Made by a program: the position numbers and the translations under genes. A stretch of 11,906 nucleotides of DNA from Gemmatimonadales bacterium (GTDB lineage Bacteria; Gemmatimonadota; Gemmatimonadetes; Gemmatimonadales; GWC2-71-9). The number at the start of each line of letters is the position of its first letter. The stretch's first letter is position 1. The DNA is taken from the NCBI GenBank assembly GCA_004525055.1, contig SPDF01000026.1:1-11906 (forward strand), given 5' to 3'. This document shows, in pieces, positions 5,831 through 11,906 of this stretch. Under the pieces are notes generated by a model. That model had not been told where the DNA came from, made no database searches, and saw nothing but the letters and a program-made list of their open reading frames with translations.

Positions 5831-7791
5831 TGGCCACCGGCAGCTATCCCGTGGCGGGCCGGTGGCGGCGCGCGATGAGCGTCCGGACCCTCTTCCTGCT
5901 CCTCGTCGGAATGGTGGGGCTGTACGTGCTGGGCGTGTCGTTCTTCCTCGCGGCCCGTATGCACCCCGGCGCGGTGCTGTTGCGGCAAGACACCGAGCCG
6001 GTCGTGGAGCTTTTTGCCCTGCTGAATAGTCGCTCCCAGCGGCTCGAGGCCGAAGTGCGTGACCTCCAGGGGCTCGTGTCACTTGGGCCTCCCGGGTATC
6101 CCGCAGCGTTGCGCCGCCTCCAGGCGCAATTGTCGGAGACGCCCGATGAGCAGAGCACCCGCGCCTTTACCGATGTGCCTGAGGCCATGCGCACCGCCAT
6201 GGCTACCGCCGATGAGGCGGTTGCGCGGTTGGAGACCAGCGCGCTCGAAGTGGTAAGCCTCCTGGAGCTCGGGCGGTATGAGGCGGCCGCCGCCCGGATG
6301 ATGGCGGTGAACGCGCTCGCCGGCGAAATGAATCGCCACCTGGCAGAGGCGGAACGCCGGGGCCTCTCTGATCTGGTGCGCCGCGAGGATGAGCTCTCCA
6401 GCGCCACCGGGCAGGCCCTGCGCGCCGTCGTCGTCTGGCTGGTCATTGGGCTCTTCTTCCTTCCCACCGTCCTGTTCCTGGCCTATCGCCGGCTCGGCAG
6501 GCCGTTGCGGGACCTCGAGGAGGGACTGACCCAGGTGGCCGAAGGCGATCTGAATGTCCAGGTCCCGGTCCGGCATGCGGACGAGATCGGTCGGCTCGCT
6601 GATCACTTCAATCACATGACCGCGGTGTTGCAAGAGCGGGCGGAGGAGCAGGGACGCTTCGCGGCCGCCGGTGAGCTCATCGCGGGCGTCGCCCACGAGG
6701 TGAACAACCCGTTGATGGCCATCTCCGCCATTACCCAGCAGCGCCTCGAGGACAACGACCTGCGGGAGGACGACCGCCAGGACCTGATGCAGATCCTCCG
6801 ACAGTCGCGCCGCGCCGGCAAGCTCCTCTCCGGCCTGCTTCGATTTGCGCGGAGCGGCAGCGAGCCGCGAGCTGAGACCGCGAATATCGGCAAGGTCCTC
6901 AGCGAAGCGATCGACCTCGTGTCGTACCAGTTTGGCGTGGCCGAGATCACTCTCAATGCCGGCATCGACCCCAAGCTCCCACGGGTCTACGGGGATCCGG
7001 CCCGCCTCGAGCAGGTATTCGTGAATTTGCTCAGCAACGCCATCCATGCCGTGCGCCAGGTCGCCCCACCGCGGACGATTGCCATCGCGAGCGGGGTGGA
7101 TGCCGATGGCGTCTGGCTGACCCTCTCCGATAACGGCCCGGGAATTCCTACCACGCTGCACCGACGACTCTTCCGTCCCTTTGTCACCACCAAGGGCCGC
7201 CAGGGAACGGGGCTAGGCCTGTACATCTCCCGGCAGATCCTGCGGGACGCGGGGGGAGAAATCGAGGCGGACGAGGCGCCGGAAGGGGGCGCACGATTCA
7301 AGCTTCGGCTCCGGTCGGCCGGGGAGAGGGACTGGCTCATCACGCCACGCGACCAGGTCCGGCCCGGTCTGCCCGCGACGCTGGAGGGGGTGCGCATCCT
7401 CCTCGTGGATGACGAAACAGCCCTCCGTCGGCCGATCGCGCGTTTCCTCACGCGGCGTGGCGCCGCAGTGGAGGAGGCGGGTGACGGGATCGAGGCGTTG
7501 GAGCGGATCGCGGCGCTGGATGGGAAATTCGACGTATTGCTCGCGGACTTGCGCATGCCGAAGATGGATGGGGTCGCCCTGCACGAGGAACTCCGGAAGC
7601 GCTATCCTGCGCTGGCGGACCGGGTGGTCTTCCTCTCCGGCGACCTCTCCCACCTGACGAGCGGCTCGCGCACGATGCAGGCGGGGGAAAGCACCATTCC
7701 CGCCGACCGCATCCTGCTCAAGCCAGTGTTGCTGGAGGAGGTGGAGACCCGCCTCCTCCAGGTGGTGCAGAAGGCGCCGCCGGCGGCCTGA
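5830..7791 (+). CDS. Membrane-bound hybrid sensor histidine kinase (HAMP, HisKA, HATPase, C-terminal receiver)
   Basis: A 653-residue inner-membrane sensor kinase. Layout: TM1 about 19-41; an extracytoplasmic, mostly helical sensor of about 155 residues (Ala/Leu/Glu-rich, four-helix-bundle-like); TM2 about 200-219; HAMP about 220-272; dimerisation/phosphoacceptor domain with AGVAHEVNNPL (phosphorylatable His289); ATPase domain with N-box NLLSNAIHAV (about 400), DNGPGIP (from 434), LFRPFVTTK and GTGLGL (about 460). A receiver follows: acidic LLVDDE (Asp527/Asp528), phospho-Asp573 in LLADLRMPKMDG, Ser603 in FLSGD and Lys631 in LLKPV. All catalytic residues are present. No Hpt or DNA-binding domain is fused, so the phosphate must pass to a partner elsewhere or the receiver autoregulates the kinase. 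Its start overlaps the binding-protein stop (TAATG), so the two are presumably co-translated, and that lipoprotein is the likely sensory partner. The 3' end overlaps glpD on the other strand by 74 nt. Confidence 0.95.
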   Translation: MATGSYPVAGRWRRAMSVRTLFLLLVGMVGLYVLGVSFFLAARMHPGAVLLRQDTEPVVELFALLNSRSQRLEAEVRDLQGLVSLGPPGYPAALRRLQAQLSETPDEQSTRAFTDVPEAMRTAMATADEAVARLETSALEVVSLLELGRYEAAAARMMAVNALAGEMNRHLAEAERRGLSDLVRREDELSSATGQALRAVVVWLVIGLFFLPTVLFLAYRRLGRPLRDLEEGLTQVAEGDLNVQVPVRHADEIGRLADHFNHMTAVLQERAEEQGRFAAAGELIAGVAHEVNNPLMAISAITQQRLEDNDLREDDRQDLMQILRQSRRAGKLLSGLLRFARSGSEPRAETANIGKVLSEAIDLVSYQFGVAEITLNAGIDPKLPRVYGDPARLEQVFVNLLSNAIHAVRQVAPPRTIAIASGVDADGVWLTLSDNGPGIPTTLHRRLFRPFVTTKGRQGTGLGLYISRQILRDAGGEIEADEAPEGGARFKLRLRSAGERDWLITPRDQVRPGLPATLEGVRILLVDDETALRRPIARFLTRRGAAVEEAGDGIEALERIAALDGKFDVLLADLRMPKMDGVALHEELRKRYPALADRVVFLSGDLSHLTSGSRTMQAGESTIPADRILLKPVLLEEVETRLLQVVQKAPPAA

Positions 7792-9370
7792 GCGGCTGCC
7801 AGGCGGCCAGCTCGCTTCTCACCCGATCCGCATCCCAGTCCAGCTCCTGCCCCAGAAGCGCGGCGACCCGTGGCGCCGCCTGTGCGCCGTGATCGTCCGT
7901 CTCATAGTGCAGGTGGATGCGGCGAATCAGGACGTCCTCGATGCGCGTGGCCAGCTCCCGTCGGGCATGGTGGACGACTTCCGCCTCGATCGCGGGATGG
8001 TCGGGGTGCAATCGTTTCAGCAGCCCCCGTTCCTGGCGCCCGAGGTTGCAGATCGCCGCGGCTTCGGTGCCGTAGTGGAGCAGCAGGTGGTCCGCCGTCT
8101 CGGCGCCGAGGCCGAGGTCCAGGACGGTCTGACGCATCGGATCGAGGTCGGCGGCCTCGCCTCCGGGCAGCGGTTCGGTGTCGGTGGACGCCCGGGAGGG
8201 GCGCGGCCGCCCTTCCCGCCGCGTCAGCTCGGCGGACACCTGGTCGACGAGTTCCGCCGCCATGGAGCGATACGTAGTCAGTTTCCCACCGGCGATGGTG
8301 AGCATGCCCGCCGGGCCCCGCCGAATCACATGCTCCCGGCTCACCGCGGATGCCGCACCCACTCCCCCGGTGTCGAGCAGGGAGCGAACCCCGGCCCAAC
8401 TCGAGACGACATCCTCCTCCGTGAGGTGGGCCTGCGGGAAGGAGGCATTGGCCGAGCGGAGGAGGTAGTGTACATCTTCCTCGGAGGGCGCGACGGCTTC
8501 CGGGGCACCGGGCTCATCGGTGTCGGTGGTGCCGATGTAGGAAAACTCTCCCCACGGGATGACGAACATTATGCGTCCGTCGAGGGGACTCGTCAGGGTG
8601 ATGGCGGCTGTGTGCCCGAGCCGCTCACGGCGGACCATCACGTGCGCCCCGCGGGTCCGGCGCAGGATCGGCTTGGCGCCGGGGTCCTCGAGCCGGCGGA
8701 GGCCGTCGATCCACGGGCCCGTGGCGTTGACGACGACCGCGGCGCGTATCAGGCCCTGACGCATGTACTCGTCCTCGACGATCGCGCCGCGGACGTCGCC
8801 CCCGCTCCGTTCGAGCCCGATCACGCGGGTATAGGTCGCCACGTCGGCGCCGTGCAACATCGCCGAGCGGGCGGTGGCCACGACCAGGCGGGCGTCGTCG
8901 CACTGGGCATCGTAGTAGCGCGCGCCGCCGACGAGTCCCCGCTCGCGCAGCATCGGCTCCTGCGCCAGCAGGGCACGCTTGCCGAGGATGCGGTGTCGGC
9001 GCACATTCCGGAGTGGGGCCAGCAGATCATACAGCAGCATTCCTGCGGCCAGCTTCCAGAGCGGCACGCGATCGCCCTGATGCACGGGAAAGACGAAGGG
9101 CAGCGGGCGCACCAGGTGCGGGGCAATGGTGAGGAGGGTCCGGCGCTCTCGCGTGGCTTCCCGGACCAGACCAAATTGACCGTGTTCCAGGTAGCGCAGG
9201 CCGCCGTGAATGAGCCGGCTGGAGTGCGAACTGGTGCCCGAGGCGAGGTCCCGGGCTTCGATGAGTGCCGTGCGGAACCCCCGCATGGCGGCGTCCCGGG
9301 CGATTCCAGCGCCGGTGATGCCGCCCCCGATGACGAGCAGGTCGTACGGCCGCGCCGTCAGCCGGTCCAT
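7718..9370 (-). CDS. glpD: Glycerol-3-phosphate dehydrogenase, FAD-dependent (aerobic type)
   Basis: Oxidises sn-glycerol 3-phosphate to dihydroxyacetone phosphate, passing electrons through FAD to the quinone pool at the cytoplasmic membrane. With the start at 9370 the protein has 550 residues. An N-terminal FAD Rossmann motif YDLLVIGGGITGAGIARDAA (about 9-28) is followed by the family signature GTSSHSSRLIHGGLRYLEHG (about 45-64). FVIPWGEFSYIGTTDTDE and the late AGGKLTTYRSMA are both typical of GlpD. A helical C-terminal domain follows (about 400-520). ATG 9370 begins MDRLTARPYDLL, as homologues do. The in-frame ATG at 9406 would add 12 residues and share bases with the neighbouring methyltransferase start. 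Neither has a clear Shine-Dalgarno sequence. The last 26 residues (QPLRPPAAPSAPP onward, Gly/Pro-rich) are read almost entirely from the antisense of the kinase's 3' end and look like a non-conserved run-on. No glpK, glpF or regulator is visible in the window. Confidence 0.94.
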   Translation of the reverse strand: MDRLTARPYDLLVIGGGITGAGIARDAAMRGFRTALIEARDLASGTSSHSSRLIHGGLRYLEHGQFGLVREATRERRTLLTIAPHLVRPLPFVFPVHQGDRVPLWKLAAGMLLYDLLAPLRNVRRHRILGKRALLAQEPMLRERGLVGGARYYDAQCDDARLVVATARSAMLHGADVATYTRVIGLERSGGDVRGAIVEDEYMRQGLIRAAVVVNATGPWIDGLRRLEDPGAKPILRRTRGAHVMVRRERLGHTAAITLTSPLDGRIMFVIPWGEFSYIGTTDTDEPGAPEAVAPSEEDVHYLLRSANASFPQAHLTEEDVVSSWAGVRSLLDTGGVGAASAVSREHVIRRGPAGMLTIAGGKLTTYRSMAAELVDQVSAELTRREGRPRPSRASTDTEPLPGGEAADLDPMRQTVLDLGLGAETADHLLLHYGTEAAAICNLGRQERGLLKRLHPDHPAIEAEVVHHARRELATRIEDVLIRRIHLHYETDDHGAQAAPRVAALLGQELDWDADRVRSELAAWQPLRPPAAPSAPPGGGGSPPPPATLA

Positions 9371-9404
9371 TGTTGCACAGCGGAAGGAAACGTTACGAGT
9401 GTCC

Positions 9405-9956
9405 ATGGCTTCCGAGGGCCGGCTTCCCCTGCCCAGTACCTGGTTTACGTGGCACGATTACCTCTTTCGTCCGGGAATGCGCGTACTCGATCTCGCGTGT
9501 GGCACGGGCCGGCACAGTCTCGCCGCCGCCGCCCGGGGCGCCGAGGTCACGGGCTGGGACCGGAACGCCGCCAAGCTGGAGGAAGCGCGTGCGGCGGCGG
9601 CGGCGCACGGCGTCCAGATCGACTGGCAGGAGGTGGACCTCGACGGCGACTGGCCGGAGGTGCCGCCTTTTGATGCCGTTCTCCTTTTCAACTATCTTGA
9701 CCGGGAGCGCATGGCGCGCGTCCTGAACTCGCTCGCCCCAGGGGGCACGCTCCTCATGGAGACATTCCTGACCACCCAGCGGGATCTTGGCTGGGGGCCG
9801 ACGAACGAGAATCACCTGCTGGACCGAGGCGAACTGGCCCGGTTGATCGCGCCGCTGGAGGTCATCCATGGACGTGAGGTGCTCGAACCGGTGGACGTGG
9901 AACGCTGGCGCGCGGTCGCGAGTGTCGTGGCCCGCCGGCGCCCTGACGAACCTTAA
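9405..9956 (+). CDS. Class I SAM-dependent methyltransferase (TehB/Methyltransf-type, substrate unknown)
   Basis: A 183-residue cytoplasmic methyltransferase. SAM-binding motif I is VLDLACGTGRHSLAAAARGA (about 28-47), followed by the acidic end of strand 2 in VTGWDRN (Asp52). Motif II-like DAVLLFNYLDRE lies near 90-101 and the post-motif APGGTLLMETF near 111-121. The ending GPTNENHLLDRGELARLI resembles small TehB-like methyltransferases ('PG..L..E.F....GP.n..fLL..GEL'), but the substrate cannot be deduced. The start at 9405 puts a short helical lead-in before motif I; upstream purine runs are too far for a normal ribosome site. It is head-to-head with glpD, with only 34 bp between their preferred starts. 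It lies 15 nt upstream of fadI on the same strand, so it may be co-transcribed with fadI/fadJ. A link to beta-oxidation is not implied by its family. Confidence 0.85.
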   Translation: MASEGRLPLPSTWFTWHDYLFRPGMRVLDLACGTGRHSLAAAARGAEVTGWDRNAAKLEEARAAAAAHGVQIDWQEVDLDGDWPEVPPFDAVLLFNYLDRERMARVLNSLAPGGTLLMETFLTTQRDLGWGPTNENHLLDRGELARLIAPLEVIHGREVLEPVDVERWRAVASVVARRRPDEP

Positions 9957-9971
9957 CAGACGAACGATAAC

Positions 9972-11267
9972 ATGCTGACGATCCCAGCCGGACGACGGGC
10001 AGCCGTTGTCGCCGGCATGCGGACCCCCTTCGCCAAGAGCGGCACGGCGCTCAAAGACGTCACTGCAGTCACTTTGGCCCGCGACGCCACGAGGGAATTG
10101 CTCTATCGGATGGACCTCTCGGGTGCCGAAGTGGACGAGGTGATTTTCGGGCAGGTCGTCCCCTCGGTCCTCGTGCCGAACATCGCTCGCGAAGTCAGTC
10201 TCCTCCCCCAGTTTCCCAAGACCATCCCCGCCTACACGCTCAACCGGGCCTGCGCCTCCGGGGCCCAGGCCGTCGTCAACGCCGCCGACCAGATCATGCT
10301 CGGGCGGGCCGACGTCGTCGTTGCCGGTGGCGCCGAATCATTGTCGGACATCCCGATCCTGCATTCCCGGCGGTTCAGCGCGCTGCTGGTCGAGGCCAGC
10401 AAGGCACGGAGCCTCCCGCAGCGCCTCCGGGTGCTCGCCAAGTTTCGACCCCGGGACCTCATCCCCGTGACCCCTGCCATCGCGGAACCCTCGACCGGAG
10501 AATCGATGGGGCAGTCCGCCGAGAAGATGGCCCAGGAAAACGGCATCCGCCGCGAGGATCAGGACCGGATTGCATTGCTGAGTCATCAACGGGCCGCGGC
10601 AGCCACGGCCGACGGTCGCCTCACCGCCGAAATCAACCCCTGGTTCGGGGGCCGCGGCATGGATCAGGTCCTGACCAGCGATAACGGCATCCGGGCGGAT
10701 ACGTCGCTCGAGGCCCTCGCCAAGCTCAAGCCGGTATTTGACCGCCGATACGGCTCCGTGACCGCCGGCAACTCCTCGCCGCTGACCGATGGCGGCGCGG
10801 CAGTGGTCCTGATGGCCGAAGAGAAGGCCCGGGCGCTCGGGTATCGCCCGCTCGCCTCCGTGCGCAGCTACGCCGTGGCGGCGGTGGATCCCGGCTGGCA
10901 GCTCCTGATGGGGCCGGCCATCGCGGTTCCCCGGGCGCTCGAGCGCGCCGGCCTCACCTGGAACGACCTCGGCCTCATCGAGATTCACGAGGCGTTCGCC
11001 GCGCAGGTGCTGTCCAATGTCCAGGCGTGGGGTTCGAAAGCCTGGGCCGATCGTCTTGGACTGCCCGGCCCGGTGGGCGAGGTCAACTGGGACATCACCA
11101 ACGTGCTCGGCGGGTCCATCGCCATCGGGCACCCTTTCGGCGCCACCGGCGCGCGGATCGTGACCACCCTCGCGAACGAGATGCAGCGGCGCGACGTGCA
11201 ATTCGGGCTGGTTTCCATCTGCGCCCAGGGCGGAATGGGCTTCGCGATGGTCCTGGAGCGCACATGA
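9972..11267 (+). CDS. fadI: Acetyl-CoA C-acyltransferase (3-ketoacyl-CoA thiolase), beta subunit of fatty-acid oxidation complex
   Basis: Thiolytic cleavage of 3-ketoacyl-CoA to acetyl-CoA plus a shortened acyl-CoA, the last step of beta-oxidation. It has 431 residues, close to E. coli FadI (436). Catalytic residues are all visible: nucleophile Cys94 in LNRACASGAQAV, His339 in EIHEAFAAQ, His387 in GHPFGATGAR and Cys417 in SICAQGGMGFAMVLE. The segment about 130-190 (HSRRF, then KARSLPQRLRVL, RDLIPVTPAIAEPSTGESMG) matches the extra loop of FadI/FadA-beta type thiolases and not the shorter biosynthetic thiolases, which is why fadI is favoured over phaA/atoB. The stop overlaps the next start by 4 nt (ATGA), so fadI and fadJ are translationally coupled, as expected for subunits of one complex. 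No strong ribosome site precedes ATG 9972. A few bases beyond the 15-nt gap is the methyltransferase stop. Confidence 0.95.
   Translation: MLTIPAGRRAAVVAGMRTPFAKSGTALKDVTAVTLARDATRELLYRMDLSGAEVDEVIFGQVVPSVLVPNIAREVSLLPQFPKTIPAYTLNRACASGAQAVVNAADQIMLGRADVVVAGGAESLSDIPILHSRRFSALLVEASKARSLPQRLRVLAKFRPRDLIPVTPAIAEPSTGESMGQSAEKMAQENGIRREDQDRIALLSHQRAAAATADGRLTAEINPWFGGRGMDQVLTSDNGIRADTSLEALAKLKPVFDRRYGSVTAGNSSPLTDGGAAVVLMAEEKARALGYRPLASVRSYAVAAVDPGWQLLMGPAIAVPRALERAGLTWNDLGLIEIHEAFAAQVLSNVQAWGSKAWADRLGLPGPVGEVNWDITNVLGGSIAIGHPFGATGARIVTTLANEMQRRDVQFGLVSICAQGGMGFAMVLERT
11255..11258 (+). promoter_or_regulatory. Ribosome binding site for fadJ, inside fadI
   Basis: GGAG in the last codons of fadI, 5 nt before ATG 11264. 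It supports the ATGA-overlap start and coupled translation. Confidence 0.55.
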
Positions 11268-11906
11268 GCACCTTTACCGTGGTCGAAGAGCAGGGCGTCG
11301 CCGTCGTCTCGATCGACCAACCCGGTTCGCCGGTCAACATCCTCACCGCCGCCGCCAAGGCGGAGTTCGAGACGATGCTCGAGCAGCTCCGGAATGACAA
11401 GGCGGTCAGCGCGGTCGTCCTCATCTCGGGCAAGGCGGACAACTTCATCGCCGGCGCCGACATCGAGCAGTTCGTGGCGCTTCCCAACCAGGCTGCCGCC
11501 GAGGCACTCTCCCGGGATGGCCAGGCCACGATGGACCGGGTGGCGGCCTTCCCCAAACCGGTCATTGCGGCCATTCACGGCAGCTGTCTCGGCGGGGGGC
11601 TCGAGTTGGCGCTCGCCTGTCACTACCGCCTCGCGAGCAATCACCCCAAGACTCAGCTGGGATTGCCCGAGGTGCAACTCGGCATCCTCCCCGGGGCCGG
11701 CGGCTGCCAGCGCCTGCCGCGCCTCATCGGCGTCCGCGCGGCCCTGGATATCATCCTGGCCGGGAAGTCGGAGCGCGCCGCCAAGGCCTTCAAGCTCGGT
11801 ATGGTGGACGAATTGGTGCCGCCGCCACTCCTCCGCAGCGTGGCGCTCGCGGCCGCCCGCCGGATCATGGCATCCGGCGTCCCCCGCCGCCCGCGGCGCG
11901 GAGGCA
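11264..11906 (+). CDS. fadJ: Fatty-acid oxidation complex alpha subunit, N-terminal enoyl-CoA hydratase part (partial)
   Basis: The first 214 codons of a FadJ-type multifunctional protein (enoyl-CoA hydratase plus 3-hydroxyacyl-CoA dehydrogenase), cut by the right edge. The crotonase fold is clear: SIDQPGSPVNILT near 16-28; NFIAGADIEQF (about 60-70), which forms the acyl-CoA/oxyanion pocket; IHGSCLGGGLELALACHYRL with the first catalytic Glu at 114; and LGLPEVQLGILPGAGGCQRL with the second catalytic Glu at 136. Both glutamates needed for hydration are present. The sequence closely resembles E. coli FadJ, as I recall it, throughout (PKTxLGLPEVQLGxLPGxGGxQRLPRLIGV). The dehydrogenase half lies outside the window, so its presence is inferred from the family and from the adjacent fadI. 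The start overlaps the fadI stop (ATGA) with GGAG 5 nt upstream. The last residues shown (about 205-214, Pro/Arg-rich) correspond to the linker after the crotonase core. Confidence 0.93.
   Translation, partial: MSTFTVVEEQGVAVVSIDQPGSPVNILTAAAKAEFETMLEQLRNDKAVSAVVLISGKADNFIAGADIEQFVALPNQAAAEALSRDGQATMDRVAAFPKPVIAAIHGSCLGGGLELALACHYRLASNHPKTQLGLPEVQLGILPGAGGCQRLPRLIGVRAALDIILAGKSERAAKAFKLGMVDELVPPPLLRSVALAAARRIMASGVPRRPRRGG

Noticed and set aside
6079..7161. A 360-codon open frame on the minus strand.
   Set aside because: It is antisense to the histidine kinase, whose catalytic motifs are intact in the plus frame.
7889..9673. A 594-codon open frame on the plus strand.
   Set aside because: It is antisense to glpD over nearly all its length and then runs out of frame through the methyltransferase; its composition is that of a shadow frame.
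10338..11201. A 287-codon open frame on the minus strand.
   Set aside because: It is antisense to fadI, which has all catalytic residues in the plus frame.

Overview
The window is GC-rich bacterial chromosome, densely coded, with ordinary housekeeping genes and no mobile element, CRISPR array or RNA gene that I can see. The gene set is a fused KGD-type 2-oxoglutarate dehydrogenase, a two-domain Ig-like lipoprotein, a lipoprotein solute-binding protein paired with a hybrid histidine kinase, GlpD, a methyltransferase and FadI/FadJ. It points to an aerobic, probably Gram-negative bacterium. From general recollection of family distribution I would guess Gemmatimonadota or a relative, but no single sequence feature proves it.

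Layout: (1) 1-3694, minus strand: one long open frame for a multifunctional 2-oxoglutarate decarboxylase/dehydrogenase (E2 catalytic domain fused in front of E1), running off the left edge. The outermost 99 bases are an inverted copy of 564-662, so the last few codons of the gene are replaced, most likely by an assembly or amplification chimera at a contig end. (2) 3695-3891: a divergent intergenic region. (3) 3892-4590, plus: a small lipoprotein with two Big_1-like Ig domains, followed by a hairpin that may be its terminator. (4) 4724-7791, plus: a two-gene unit of periplasmic binding lipoprotein and hybrid sensor kinase, joined by a 1-nt TAATG overlap. (5) 7718-9370, minus: glpD, converging on the kinase gene with a 74-nt overlap at the 3' ends. 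(6) 9405 to the right edge, plus: a class I methyltransferase, then fadI and fadJ (ATGA overlap). fadJ is cut by the right edge.

How the genes fit together: fadI/fadJ carry out the later steps of fatty-acid beta-oxidation, glpD feeds glycerol 3-phosphate into glycolysis through the quinone pool, and the 2-oxoglutarate complex burns the resulting acetyl units in the TCA cycle. This is a loose lipid/glycerol catabolism theme, not one operon. The binding protein and kinase look like a self-contained ligand-sensing unit, because no transporter permease or ATPase lies next to them.

I found no convincing undescribed system. The points most worth a second look are the terminal inverted repeat that breaks the 2-oxoglutarate dehydrogenase gene, the binding-protein/kinase pair, and the odd C-terminal tail of GlpD read from the antisense of the kinase gene. 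No gene-free stretch exceeds about 200 bases.
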